64,000 bases of DNA from an uncultured Mucilaginibacter sp. (GCA_913775265.1 CAJYJH010000067.1:1-64000); one strand, 5' to 3'. Counted from the first letter of the stretch, positions 27,468-36,523 are shown. The notes: generated by a model not told the origin, from the sequence alone. Program-made: numbers and translations.

Positions 27468-28436
27468 ATGTTTTTTTCTATCATCATACCGCTGTACAAC
27501 CGTCCGCAGGAAATTAAAGAACTGCTGGAAAGCCTTACCCGGCAAACCTATGGGCAGTTTGAGGTATTGGTGATTGAAGACGGATCGGTTAAAGATGCAA
27601 AAGATATTGTAGCAGGCTTTGCCGGGCAGTTAGACATCCATTATTACTTTAAACCAAACGAAGGCCAAGGCTTTAGCCGTAATTTTGGTTTTGAACGTGC
27701 CCGCGGCGACTACTTCATCATTTTTGACTCTGACTGCCTTATCCCTGAAAACTACTTGGAAGTAGTTAATCATCGCCTGCAAACAGATTATCTTGATGCT
27801 TACGGTGGACCTGATGACGCACATGTCTCGTTCACGGATATGCAAAAGGCCATCAGTTACTCCATGACCTCGCCCTTCACAACAGGCGGTATACGCGGTA
27901 ATAAAAAAGGAATCGGCCAGTTTCATCCCCGTAGTTTTAACATGGGTGTATCACGACAGGTTTGGGAAAAGGTAGGCGGTTTTATTATTACACGCTTGGG
28001 CGAGGATATTGAGTACAGCATCCGCATACATACAGCCGGTTTTAAAATAGGATTGATTCCCGAAGCCAAGGTGTACCATAAACGCCGTACCAGCTACGAA
28101 CAATTTTATAAGCAGCTGCATTTTTTTGGCCGGGCACGCATCAACATCTATAAGTTTTTCCCGAGCGAATTAAAGCTGGTACATTTCTTTCCGGCTGTTT
28201 TTACGTTGGGCTTAATATTTACCGTTATTGCTAACTTGTTAGGTTGGGGTATTGCTGTATTGGGCAACGTGGTACTGGCATTGTTTACTTTATTGATATT
28301 TTTTCACTCCTGGTACAAAAACAAATCGTTAAAAGTTGCATTTTTGAGCGTGGGGGCCGCCTTCATCCAACTTGTAGCCTATGGTTTAGGCTTTATGCAG
28401 GATTTCTGGAAGCGCGTAATTTTTAAAACATCGTAA
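27468..28436 (+). CDS. GT2 glycosyltransferase with C-terminal membrane segments
   Basis: The GT-A fold occupies about residues 1-230: IIIPLYNRPQEIKELLESL, VIEDGS, then the DSD metal motif in IFDSDCLIP, and GGIRGNKKG and GEDIEYSIRIHTAGFKIG later. About residues 245-310 contain two or three membrane helices. The longest frame begins at a TTG (27435), but the ATG at 27468 sits directly before the conserved FFSIIIPL strand, so I use it (322 aa). It starts 107 bases after the GtrB-like gene and precedes a membrane protein gene by 6 bases. It may work in the same surface glycan or glycolipid pathway. The sugar and acceptor cannot be told. Confidence 0.87.
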   Translation: MFFSIIIPLYNRPQEIKELLESLTRQTYGQFEVLVIEDGSVKDAKDIVAGFAGQLDIHYYFKPNEGQGFSRNFGFERARGDYFIIFDSDCLIPENYLEVVNHRLQTDYLDAYGGPDDAHVSFTDMQKAISYSMTSPFTTGGIRGNKKGIGQFHPRSFNMGVSRQVWEKVGGFIITRLGEDIEYSIRIHTAGFKIGLIPEAKVYHKRRTSYEQFYKQLHFFGRARINIYKFFPSELKLVHFFPAVFTLGLIFTVIANLLGWGIAVLGNVVLALFTLLIFFHSWYKNKSLKVAFLSVGAAFIQLVAYGLGFMQDFWKRVIFKTS

Positions 28437-28442
28437 GCAGTT

Positions 28443-29216
28443 ATGTATCATCCTTTTTCCATTGCCGACACTATTAAAACCGCATGGAATGTTATTAAAA
28501 AGAATTACATTTCGCTTATCGTGTACTCGGTAATTTCATTGATATGCTACGAAATTATCAACTTCTTTACGGCCTTTATTGTTATTTACGATAACCAGTA
28601 CAGCCAGGTAGCCTTTGTATTTTTTATGATGTTGGTACAGTCATATCTCGTACTCAGCTTTTATAAACTTATACTCACACTTATGGACCGGGAGTACTAT
28701 GAGTTTGAGTTTCGGGATATTTTGCCGTCATTCAGAATGGCTCTTTCGTTTGTAACTATAGGTGTGCTTTACACTATATTAATTGGCACGGTCATCTTCA
28801 TCAATTTGCAATTAAGCGACTATCCACTATTGCAAAAGATACTGGACAAAGTTGAAATTTTAAGCTTGGGTTATCTGTTAATCCGCTCTATCTTTTGTTT
28901 GTGCTTTATTGTTGACGAAGATTCGGGACCAATTGAGTCGCTTAAACAGAGCTTTTACATTACCTGGAATAACTTTTTTAAGATGCTGGCGCTTATACTG
29001 ATTGTGGTTGGCTTTATTGCGTTATTACTTATCATCATCAATCTATTGATTACCCTGTTGTTTGATACCGACAACAACTCTTATGTCGCTAAAATTGCTG
29101 CCATCTGTTGGTTTGCCATATCTTTTCCAACAGTACAGGTAATGATTATGGCAACTTATCGCAAGTTGGTTTACAGCCACAAAGACGTAGACGACGACGT
29201 ATCTGAAACTTTGTAA
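28443..29216 (+). CDS. Hypothetical polytopic membrane protein
   Basis: I do not recognise this 257-aa protein. It has about six membrane helices (near residues 24-46, 57-78, 95-118, 139-160, 178-205 and 215-237), a cytoplasmic-looking N-terminus (YHPFSIADTIKTAWNVIKKNY) and an acidic C-terminal tail. The amphipathic start followed by helices is common in membrane proteins annotated as glycerophosphoryl-diester-phosphodiesterase-like membrane domain or DUF975, but I cannot assign it. It sits 6 bases after the glycosyltransferase and 2 bases before the GH3-type gene, so it is part of a tight operon. Confidence 0.8.
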   Translation: MYHPFSIADTIKTAWNVIKKNYISLIVYSVISLICYEIINFFTAFIVIYDNQYSQVAFVFFMMLVQSYLVLSFYKLILTLMDREYYEFEFRDILPSFRMALSFVTIGVLYTILIGTVIFINLQLSDYPLLQKILDKVEILSLGYLLIRSIFCLCFIVDEDSGPIESLKQSFYITWNNFFKMLALILIVVGFIALLLIIINLLITLLFDTDNNSYVAKIAAICWFAISFPTVQVMIMATYRKLVYSHKDVDDDVSETL

Positions 29217-29218
29217 GT

Positions 29219-30715
29219 ATGGGTTTAAAATCGGTTTTGAGCAAATGGTTTGCTGCCTGGGTAAATCGGGACATCGACTACCTACGTAACAACGCGGTAG
29301 CTTTGCAACAGCAAACACTACAACAACTGTTAAAGCAGGCAGCCAATACCGCTTTTGCCCGAGATCATCAGTTTCAACAAATTACTCATTACAACGATTT
29401 CAAGTCTCGTGTTCCGGTTCGCGATTACGAGGAACTGCGCCCGTATATCGACCGCATGACCGAGGGCGAAGCCGATGTACTATGGCCGGGTAAACCTACC
29501 TATTTGGCTAAAACATCAGGCACTACATCCGGCGTTAAATACATTCCTATATCTAAAGAAAGCATGCCCGAGCACATAAAAGCGGCTCGTAATGCTTTGC
29601 TCAGCTATATTCACGAAACCGGCAACGCCAATTTTGTGGATGGTAAAATGATCTTTTTGCAGGGTAGTCCCATCATGAGCGAAAAAGCCGGTATTGCCGT
29701 AGGCCGGTTGTCGGGCATTGTGGCACACCACGTACCCGCTTACCTGCAAAAAAACCGCCTGCCGAGTTACGAGGTAAACTGCATTGAAGACTGGGAACAA
29801 AAGGTAGATGCTATTGTAGAGGAAACCTATGCTCAGGATATGCGTCTGATTTCAGGCATACCGCCCTGGTGTCAGATGTATTTCGACCGTCTGTCGACTA
29901 AAGCCGGAGGCAAAAAAATCAAAGACATTTTTCCAAACTTTAAGCTCTTTGTATATGGTGGCGTTAATTATGAGCCTTACCGTGCCCGTATTGAAGAAAG
30001 CATTGGTTTTGGTATAGACACCATTGAAACCTACCCTGCGTCCGAAGGCTTTATTGCTTTTCAGGATTCGCAAAAAGATAAAGGCTTATTACTGCTGGCC
30101 AACTCCGGCATATTCTACGAATTTATTCCGGCCGATGAATACTTTAACGAAGACCGTACCCGGCTTAGCCTGGCCGACGTGGAACTCGATAAAAACTATG
30201 CGCTTATTTTAAATACCAATGCAGGTTTATGGGGATATAGCATTGGCGATACCGTTAAATTTACATCGCTTAAACCGCATAAAATAGTAGTTACCGGCCG
30301 CATTAAACATTATATATCGGCCTTTGGCGAACACGTGATTGGCGAAGAGGTGGAGCATGCCTTGATGAGTGTGGCTAGGCAGCAAGGTGTAGATATTGTA
30401 GAGTTTACCGTTGCCCCGCAGGTTACCCCTGCTGATGGTTTGCCGTACCATGAATGGCTTGTTGAATTTGGCAAAGCTCCGGCCGATTTGCAGCAATTTG
30501 CACAAGAGGTAGACAAAGCCTTGCAGCAAAAAAACATCTATTACTTTGATTTAATTGAGGGTAACATTTTGCGCCCTTTGGTCATCAGAAGTTTACAACC
30601 GGATAGTTTTATTAACTTTATGCGCTCACAGGGTAAATTGGGTGGCCAAAATAAAGTGCCCCGTTTATCTAACGACCGCAAGATTGCTGATGCTCTTGCT
30701 AACTATATAGTTTGA
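29219..30715 (+). CDS. GH3-family (auxin-responsive GH3-like) acyl-acid amido synthetase
   Basis: This 498-aa ANL-superfamily enzyme belongs to the GH3 family, which in plants activates an acid with ATP and conjugates it to an amino acid. The ATP loop is YLAKTSGTTSGVKYIP (near residue 100), ETYPASEGFIAFQDS carries the second adenylate motif near residue 263, and IGDTVKF and VTGRIKHYISAFGEHVIGEE form the hinge. Bacteroidota carry uncharacterised GH3 proteins of this kind. The length and motifs argue for an active enzyme. It begins 2 bases after the membrane protein gene and is followed by dxr 77 bases later. The substrate is unknown, and no hormone role is implied. Confidence 0.88.
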   Translation: MGLKSVLSKWFAAWVNRDIDYLRNNAVALQQQTLQQLLKQAANTAFARDHQFQQITHYNDFKSRVPVRDYEELRPYIDRMTEGEADVLWPGKPTYLAKTSGTTSGVKYIPISKESMPEHIKAARNALLSYIHETGNANFVDGKMIFLQGSPIMSEKAGIAVGRLSGIVAHHVPAYLQKNRLPSYEVNCIEDWEQKVDAIVEETYAQDMRLISGIPPWCQMYFDRLSTKAGGKKIKDIFPNFKLFVYGGVNYEPYRARIEESIGFGIDTIETYPASEGFIAFQDSQKDKGLLLLANSGIFYEFIPADEYFNEDRTRLSLADVELDKNYALILNTNAGLWGYSIGDTVKFTSLKPHKIVVTGRIKHYISAFGEHVIGEEVEHALMSVARQQGVDIVEFTVAPQVTPADGLPYHEWLVEFGKAPADLQQFAQEVDKALQQKNIYYFDLIEGNILRPLVIRSLQPDSFINFMRSQGKLGGQNKVPRLSNDRKIADALANYIV

Positions 30716-30792
30716 TTATACACTTAAATTACGCATCAAAAACCAACAAACCAAGCGGTTACAGCTTACGTAGGTTTTGATTATTGCACATA

Positions 30793-31992
30793 ATGTCTGT
30801 CTCGTCTTCTGCTGATATAAAATATATTGCTGTTTTGGGCTCAACCGGCAGCATTGGTACCCAAACGCTTGAGGTAATAGCCGAAAATCCTGATCGTTTT
30901 AAAGCACACGTGCTTACCGCACATCGCAATGCCGATTTACTGATTGAACAAGCCCTGCAGTTTAAACCGGCTTATGCCGTAATATGCGACCTCGAATTAT
31001 ACGAAAAAGTAAAGCAGGCCCTGGCACATACTGACGTAAAAGTATTAGCCGGTTATGAAGAAGTAAAAAACATAGTCACCCTGCCCGAACTACATATTGT
31101 ATTAACTGCTATGGTAGGTTTTGCCGGCTTAGAACCCACCATTAATGCGGTAAAAGCAGGTAAAGATATTGCTCTGGCTAATAAGGAAACACTGGTAGTT
31201 GCAGGTGAATTAATTACCGCTTTAGCTAAACAACATCAGGTAAAACTTTTACCGGTAGATTCTGAACACTCCGCAATTTTTCAGTGCCTGGCCGGTGAAG
31301 AACAAAACCCGATTGAAAAAATCATTTTAACGGCTTCGGGTGGACCTTTTAGGGGCAGGAACAGTGAATTTTTAGCAAAGGTAACCCGGCAAGATGCGTT
31401 AAAGCATCCAAACTGGGTAATGGGAGCTAAAATCACCATTGATTCGGCCTCATTAATGAATAAAGGTTTGGAAGTAATTGAAGCCAAATGGTTGTTTGAT
31501 TTAAAATTGGAGCAGATTGAAGTTATCGTTCATCCGCAATCCATCGTACACTCACTGGTACAGTTTGAAGACGGCTCCATGAAGGCGCAGTTAGGATTAC
31601 CGGATATGAAATTGCCTATCCAGTATGCTTTGGGTTACCCCGAAAGGATCAAGAACCAATATAAACGATTCGATTTTACAGCCTATCCTAACCTGAGTTT
31701 CGAAAAGCCTGACATGAAAACGTTCAGGAATCTAGCCCTGGCTTTTGAAGCTTTAAAGATTGGCGGTAACATGCCTTGCATTATCAATGCGGCTAACGAA
31801 GTAGCGGTAGCCGGCTTTTTAGCCGACGAGGTGAGCTTTTTAGGAATGAGCGAAATAATTGAGGCTTGTATGAAACAAATGCCTTACGTGGAGAGTCCAA
31901 CATTGGATGACTATTTGAATACTGATAAAGAAACACGCATCTTAGCGCAAAATTTAATTAAGAAAACGCCGTTTAAGGCTTTGACTGTTTAG
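30793..31992 (+). CDS. dxr: 1-deoxy-D-xylulose-5-phosphate reductoisomerase
   Basis: Dxr converts 1-deoxyxylulose 5-phosphate to 2-C-methylerythritol 4-phosphate with NADPH, the second step of the MEP isoprenoid pathway. The N-terminal Rossmann segment IAVLGSTGSIGTQTLEVI, ALANKETLVVAGELI, DSEHSAIFQCL with metal ligands, ILTASGGPFRG and IVHPQSIVHSLVQFEDGS are all present. The frame begins at a TTG, but the ATG at 30793 is the better start (399 aa, normal length). The next gene, rseP, starts 14 bases after its stop, so they are co-transcribed, an order seen in many Bacteroidota. Confidence 0.97.
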   Translation: MSVSSSADIKYIAVLGSTGSIGTQTLEVIAENPDRFKAHVLTAHRNADLLIEQALQFKPAYAVICDLELYEKVKQALAHTDVKVLAGYEEVKNIVTLPELHIVLTAMVGFAGLEPTINAVKAGKDIALANKETLVVAGELITALAKQHQVKLLPVDSEHSAIFQCLAGEEQNPIEKIILTASGGPFRGRNSEFLAKVTRQDALKHPNWVMGAKITIDSASLMNKGLEVIEAKWLFDLKLEQIEVIVHPQSIVHSLVQFEDGSMKAQLGLPDMKLPIQYALGYPERIKNQYKRFDFTAYPNLSFEKPDMKTFRNLALAFEALKIGGNMPCIINAANEVAVAGFLADEVSFLGMSEIIEACMKQMPYVESPTLDDYLNTDKETRILAQNLIKKTPFKALTV

Positions 31993-32006
31993 TACGTACA
32001 ACAATA

Positions 32007-33356
32007 ATGGATATAGTGGTTATGGCAGGCCAGTTAATACTGGGCCTATCAATATTAGTAATACTGCACGAATTAGGGCATTTTTTAGCAGCCCGTGCGT
32101 TCGGCATCAAAGTAGAAAAGTTTTACCTGTTTTTTGATGCCTGGGGTGTTAGCCTATTTAAATTTAATTATAAAGGGGTTGAATACGGCGTGGGATGGCT
32201 TCCGTTAGGAGGCTATGTAAAAATTGCCGGTATGATTGATGAGTCGATGGATACCGAGCAAATGTCTGGTCCGCCGCAACCCTGGGAGTTTCGCTCTAAA
32301 CCAGCCTGGCAGCGCCTTATTGTAATGCTTGGTGGTATTTTTGTAAACATTGTATTAGGTATCCTAATTTTTTGGATCCTTACCATGAAATATGGTGAGA
32401 GTTACATCCCTAACGATGCTTTGAAATATGGCATCGTACCTGGCAAAATAGGTCAGGAAATTGGCCTGAAAGCCGGTGATAAAGTAGAGGCTGTTAACGG
32501 CCAGAAAGTTGAACGCTTTGAGGACCTGATCAGCTCTAAAGTGCTGATGGGCAACAGTACCTTAAATGTGCGTCGCGACAACCGAAACCTCGACATTAAA
32601 GTGCCGGGCAATATTCTGAACGATGTATCGGACATGGGCATTGAAGAGTTCATAAACCGGGTACCGCGCACTACTTTTATGGTAGACTCTGTAGTAACCG
32701 GCAGCAACGCACAAAAAGCAGGTTTACAGCATGGCGACAGTATTGTTGCTGTTAACGGCAAAACGGTGCATTTTTACGACGAGTTTCAGCAGGAAATTCA
32801 GAAGTACAAAAATAAGCAAATAGGCCTTACAGTTAAACGCAACAACGAAACCAAAGCCGTTATAGCCGATGTGAACAAAGATGGCATGCTGGGCTTTAAA
32901 GATGGCCGCTTTGGCATCCGTGTAAAAACAGACCTGCCTGAAGAGAAAACTTTAAAATTTGGTTTCTTCGGTTCACTACCGGTAGGTGCCTCAAAAGCCT
33001 GGGGTACGTTTAGCGATAATGCCAAAGGTTTAGGTAAAGTGTTTACCGGACAGGTTAAAGCTAACAAAGCGTTATCAAGCCCTATTGGCATTGCCCGCCT
33101 GTTTGGTGCACATGTAGACTGGCTGCGTTTCTGGAGCCTGGTAGGCTTATTGTCGATGGCGTTGGCGTTGATGAACCTGTTGCCTATCCCCGCGCTTGAT
33201 GGTGGTCATGCTTTATTCCTGATCATAGAGATGATAAAAGGCAAACCACTAAGCGATAAGTTTTTGGAGCGTGCACAAATTGTAGGCTTTGTAATACTGG
33301 TATCGCTTATGGTATTTGTATTTGGCAGCGATATTGTAAAACTGATGAAGAAGTAA
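32007..33356 (+). CDS. rseP: RIP zinc metalloprotease RseP
   Basis: This is a site-2 intramembrane protease that cuts anti-sigma factors and old signal peptides. The zinc motif HELGH lies at residues 21-25 in the first membrane helix, and the second ligand motif is NLLPIPALDGGH near residue 398. Two PDZ domains sit between (about residues 130-300, with IGLKAGDKVEAVNGQ and QKAGLQHGDSIVAVNGK). The membrane helices and 449-aa length fit RseP. It follows dxr, and a clear terminator follows it. No anti-sigma/sigma pair is in the window. Confidence 0.96.
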   Translation: MDIVVMAGQLILGLSILVILHELGHFLAARAFGIKVEKFYLFFDAWGVSLFKFNYKGVEYGVGWLPLGGYVKIAGMIDESMDTEQMSGPPQPWEFRSKPAWQRLIVMLGGIFVNIVLGILIFWILTMKYGESYIPNDALKYGIVPGKIGQEIGLKAGDKVEAVNGQKVERFEDLISSKVLMGNSTLNVRRDNRNLDIKVPGNILNDVSDMGIEEFINRVPRTTFMVDSVVTGSNAQKAGLQHGDSIVAVNGKTVHFYDEFQQEIQKYKNKQIGLTVKRNNETKAVIADVNKDGMLGFKDGRFGIRVKTDLPEEKTLKFGFFGSLPVGASKAWGTFSDNAKGLGKVFTGQVKANKALSSPIGIARLFGAHVDWLRFWSLVGLLSMALALMNLLPIPALDGGHALFLIIEMIKGKPLSDKFLERAQIVGFVILVSLMVFVFGSDIVKLMKK

Positions 33357-33379
33357 GTTCATCACTTACATCAAATAAC

Positions 33380-33411
33380 AAAACGGCTTTCCCGAACGGA
33401 AAGCCGTTTTT
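33380..33411 (+). terminator. Intrinsic terminator after rseP
   Basis: A perfect 13-bp stem (33380-33392 with 33398-33410) with a 5-base loop ends in a T run. It closes the dxr-rseP unit. Confidence 0.88.
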
Positions 33412-33532
33412 GCGTATAAGGTGTTTTGCAAAGCGAGCCGCCTCTTCAACTGAGTGATACCAGTTGAGACATGCCGGTTAATTATCGTTAAAGGTTATTA
33501 ATTAAGAAGATAAGTTAAAATAATCTGTACAA

Positions 33533-33561
33533 ATTGGTACTTATCTTGTTATAGTACCAAT
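33533..33561 (+). promoter_or_regulatory. Inverted repeat directly upstream of a start codon
   Basis: Arms ATTGGTACT (33533-33541) and AGTACCAAT (33553-33561) are perfectly complementary with an 11-base loop. The right arm ends 1 base before the ATG at 33563. It could be an operator, or an RNA hairpin that hides the start. Confidence 0.5.
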
Positions 33562-33562
33562 C

Positions 33563-33958
33563 ATGAAACAGCGCATCATTACTATTGTCTTAATTATCTT
33601 TTTCCTGGTTTTGGCCGGGGTAGTTTATTATCGCTACTACTTTGTTTTTGGCGATGGCACTAAGGCCGGTACCATGAACTACTTTGTACATAAAGGCAAC
33701 TTATTTAAAACCTACGAAGGCCGTTTGATACAAACAGGTATACGTACGCCCACACAAGGCAATATACAATCGAACGAATTTATGTTTTCGGTTACCGACC
33801 CTAAAGTGGCAGATAAATTAAACAGAAGTTCAGGAGCCTATTTGGAGTTGCATTATAAAGAATACAAAAACCCTTTGCCATGGCGTGGCGTAAGCAGCTT
33901 TGTAGTGGATAGTGTATTAGCTGTGAGGCCTTACAATCCGAACCAAATGATGCAGTAA
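33563..33958 (+). CDS. Small single-pass membrane protein of unknown function
   Basis: This 131-aa protein has one N-terminal membrane helix (residues 5-27) followed by a soluble domain predicted outside the cytoplasm. It has a GDGTKAGTMNYFVHKGNLFKTYEG segment and a C-terminal beta-rich part. Similar proteins in relatives have, as I recall, been labelled 6-phosphogluconate dehydrogenase, but nothing in the sequence supports that: there is no NADP-binding motif and the protein is far too short. Function unknown. It lies alone between the rseP terminator and the convergent DUF4199 gene (10-base gap). Confidence 0.75.
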   Translation: MKQRIITIVLIIFFLVLAGVVYYRYYFVFGDGTKAGTMNYFVHKGNLFKTYEGRLIQTGIRTPTQGNIQSNEFMFSVTDPKVADKLNRSSGAYLELHYKEYKNPLPWRGVSSFVVDSVLAVRPYNPNQMMQ

Positions 33959-33968
33959 CTAGGAGTTT

Positions 33969-34538
33969 TCAAGAAGCCTGAACCGGCTTTTCTCGTTTAA
34001 AAAGCGCGCCCAATAAAGCAGAAACCGCGAATACCAAGATCGTTGATATTAACAGCGACCTGAAAAAGTTAGTGATCGAAAATTGCTTGCCAGCAGCATA
34101 AGCTTCATCCATTTGGGCAACTTCGGTTTTCACTTTTTCGGGTGCCAGTTTGCTGCTTTCCATGGCTTTTTTACGGGCTTCTACTAATTCAACATGCGCC
34201 TTTTCGGACGTAGCTGGCGCTATCTTGGCCGAGAACAGGTTCAAGCCATTGTTCCAGATAATACCGGTAATAAAGAGCATGATAAAAATACCGGTAATAG
34301 CTTGTTTGAGGCTCCAATAGTATCCAATTTTATTACGCAGATTATTGATGAAAAACAGTGAAGCTGCAAATAAAATAACGTAGTAAACGGGGTACAGGAC
34401 AATAAAAGTAACCAATGGTGATCCGGCCGCATAGGCCAGATACCATAGTTTAAGTATATCAATAAATAACATGAGGCCGCCAAAAAGCAATCCGCGCAGG
34501 GCGCCTTGATATCTTACGGCCTTATCTAAATTTTCCAT
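33969..34538 (-). CDS. DUF4199 membrane protein
   Basis: This 189-aa protein is of the DUF4199 family, found mainly in Bacteroidota. It has four membrane helices (about residues 13-35, 42-64, 79-98 and 158-180) and a charged loop between the third and fourth (residues 105-152) that is rich in Lys/Glu. No catalytic residue is evident. It is the last gene of a minus-strand group: BatA, dihydroorotase-like, acidic protein, DUF4199, with gaps of 27, 10 and 16 bases. Function unknown. Confidence 0.85.
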   Translation of the reverse strand: MENLDKAVRYQGALRGLLFGGLMLFIDILKLWYLAYAAGSPLVTFIVLYPVYYVILFAASLFFINNLRNKIGYYWSLKQAITGIFIMLFITGIIWNNGLNLFSAKIAPATSEKAHVELVEARKKAMESSKLAPEKVKTEVAQMDEAYAAGKQFSITNFFRSLLISTILVFAVSALLGALFKREKPVQAS

Positions 34539-34554
34539 TCAGGGAATTAAGCGC

Positions 34555-35229
34555 TCAGTTTTGGTTAAAGGCAAGTAATACGTTATAAACAGCCATGTCA
34601 AATGCTTTTTCAGGCGCCTGCTCGGCTACATCCTGTTTATCACTTTCGTTTGGTTGCGTGTTTTGGAAGAAAGTCATGATAGGATAAAAAAGTTCTTTTA
34701 ACTCTGCGTCTTCTGATAAACGCTGAGCAACCTTGTTCACTTCTTCAGGAGAGCTTTCTACCAGAATTTGATTAGCGATAATAGGCTCGTAAATCTGGTG
34801 CTCGTCCTGGAACTCGTCATCATCTACTAATAAAAACTCAGTCAGGTAATCATCTAATGATGGCTCTAAATCCTCGTCGCTGCACTCATTTAAATACAAC
34901 AAAAGGTTAAGCAGTTCAGTTCCTCGGTCAAGTGTTTCCTCTTCAATCTCTGCCCATTCTGGCGAGTCCAGGTAATCTTCTTCCAAGCGGTCAATGTCTG
35001 CGCTAAAGAAATTCACCATCAGTAAATCAAAGAAAACTTCGCGCAAATCATCTACTTCCGGATGCTCATCAAACACCTCATCCAAAGCATCAGCCTTGTC
35101 TAAAAAATCTTCTTCGGCATCAAAAACCGTTTTCAGTTTATCTGATATTACAGATGCGTTTACGGGTTCGTAAACTGTGTAAGTATTCAGTGCGGCATCA
35201 ATAGCAGCCTTTATAGTAGGATTGATCAT
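34555..35229 (-). CDS. Acidic hypothetical protein
   Basis: I do not recognise this 224-aa cytoplasmic protein. It is very acidic (many Asp/Glu runs, as in DEEFQ-, DEHPEVDD- and LEEDYLDSPEWAEIEEE-like stretches) and mostly helical, with no signal peptide or membrane segment. The composition would suit a chaperone-like or nucleic-acid-mimic protein, but this is inference. It lies 10 bases downstream of the dihydroorotase-like gene and 16 bases upstream of the DUF4199 gene, so it belongs to that operon. Confidence 0.75.
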   Translation of the reverse strand: MINPTIKAAIDAALNTYTVYEPVNASVISDKLKTVFDAEEDFLDKADALDEVFDEHPEVDDLREVFFDLLMVNFFSADIDRLEEDYLDSPEWAEIEEETLDRGTELLNLLLYLNECSDEDLEPSLDDYLTEFLLVDDDEFQDEHQIYEPIIANQILVESSPEEVNKVAQRLSEDAELKELFYPIMTFFQNTQPNESDKQDVAEQAPEKAFDMAVYNVLLAFNQN

Positions 35230-35239
35230 GATTTCGATT

Positions 35240-36496
35240 TTAGTTTTTTTGTAATTTTCCGTTGTTAAAAGTTAACAGCACTTTACCTTTTAAGTTCTGA
35301 TTAAAAAACGGAGAGTTGGCTGATTTGGACCGGTTAGTCTGTTTATCAAATGTCCATTCGGCATCAGTGTTGAACAGCACAAAGTTGGCGGTTTGCCCTT
35401 CATTTAAAACAGGCTGCTCAACATTTAATATTTTACGCGGATTAACAGCCATCTTCTCGATAATCAATTCGGCCGGTAATCCAGCTTTAACGGCCAGCGA
35501 AAATGCGGTTTGCAAGCCGATGATACCAAAAGCAGCTATCTCAAACTCCACATCTTTAAATTCTATCTCGTGCGGGGTATGTTGCGATACAATGGCATCA
35601 ATGGTACCATCGTTAAGTCCTTGCAACAACGCATCAACATCCACCTGGGTACGTAGTGGAGGTTTAACTTTGTATTGGCTGTCGAAGCCTAATAAAGCTT
35701 CATCCGTCAGTACCAGATGATGGGCAGCTACATCACAGGTCACTTTTAAGCCTTTGGTTTTAGCATCCCGGATCAATTCAACCGAGCGGGCGGTTGATAT
35801 GGTGCTGAAGTGTATAGGCGCATCAGTATACTCGGCCAAATATAAATCGCGGGCAATCATTAATTCCTCGGCTAATGATGGGATGCCTTTCATACCTAAT
35901 AAGGTACTTACCGCACCTTCGTGTACTTTGGCTTTTCCGGCTATGGCTACGTCTTCAGGATAAGAAAAAACTAAGGCATTAAAACCTTTGGCATACAGTA
36001 AAGCGCGCTCCATCAAGCCAGCGTCTTTCACCGGTTTGTCGCCATCGGTAAATGCTTTAGCTCCGCTCAGGTACATGTCATACATTTCAGACATGTCTTT
36101 GCCCTCACGCTGGCAAGATATAGCACCTAAAGGGTATACCTGCACCAGGTTTCCATTCGCTCTGTTGATTAAATACTCTACTTCAGTTTTTGAATGTATA
36201 GGCGGCTGGGTATCAGGCATCAGCGCTACCCCGGTAAAACCACCTGCAGCGGCAGCCTGCAAACCGGTGTTCAGGTCTTCTTTGGTTTCTAAACCCGGCT
36301 CACCAATACTACAGTTCAAATCAAAAAAGCCCGGCGACAGGTAGCTACCTTCCGCGTCTACAATCTCAGCATCCTCGGCATTTAAAGTTTCGGCTATGGT
36401 ACTAACCAATCCGTTTTCAACTAATATATCGGCTTTGCTTTGATGAAAATCCGATCCGGGATACAGGATTTGAGCAGATTTGATGAGCAACTTCAT
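35240..36496 (-). CDS. Dihydroorotase-like protein lacking metal-binding residues
   Basis: This 418-aa protein has the amidohydrolase fold of class I dihydroorotase, but key ligands are gone. The active-site HxH of strand 1 is replaced by Asn61-Cys62-Ser63 (FFDLNCSIGEPG where enzymes have DxHxHLREPG). The late ligand Asp, normally in a DHAPH-type motif, is Gln in SQHTPHE. The middle His-rich site is also altered (IHFSTIST). The protein is otherwise well conserved in length and fold. Hence it is probably a non-catalytic homologue, as known for PyrC' proteins that support aspartate transcarbamoylase. It follows the BatA gene by 27 bases. Database labels of 'dihydroorotase' should be treated with care. 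Confidence 0.88.
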   Translation of the reverse strand: MKLLIKSAQILYPGSDFHQSKADILVENGLVSTIAETLNAEDAEIVDAEGSYLSPGFFDLNCSIGEPGLETKEDLNTGLQAAAAGGFTGVALMPDTQPPIHSKTEVEYLINRANGNLVQVYPLGAISCQREGKDMSEMYDMYLSGAKAFTDGDKPVKDAGLMERALLYAKGFNALVFSYPEDVAIAGKAKVHEGAVSTLLGMKGIPSLAEELMIARDLYLAEYTDAPIHFSTISTARSVELIRDAKTKGLKVTCDVAAHHLVLTDEALLGFDSQYKVKPPLRTQVDVDALLQGLNDGTIDAIVSQHTPHEIEFKDVEFEIAAFGIIGLQTAFSLAVKAGLPAELIIEKMAVNPRKILNVEQPVLNEGQTANFVLFNTDAEWTFDKQTNRSKSANSPFFNQNLKGKVLLTFNNGKLQKN

Positions 36497-36523
36497 ATTG
36501 GTGGGGCTTTATGCTTTACCTTG

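Noticed and set aside
33563-33958. 6-phosphogluconate dehydrogenase
   Set aside because: The protein has 131 residues and no nucleotide-binding motif; it is a membrane-anchored unknown.
35316-35720. 134-aa open frame opposite the dihydroorotase-like gene
   Set aside because: It is antisense to conserved coding sequence, with no promoter or recognisable motif.
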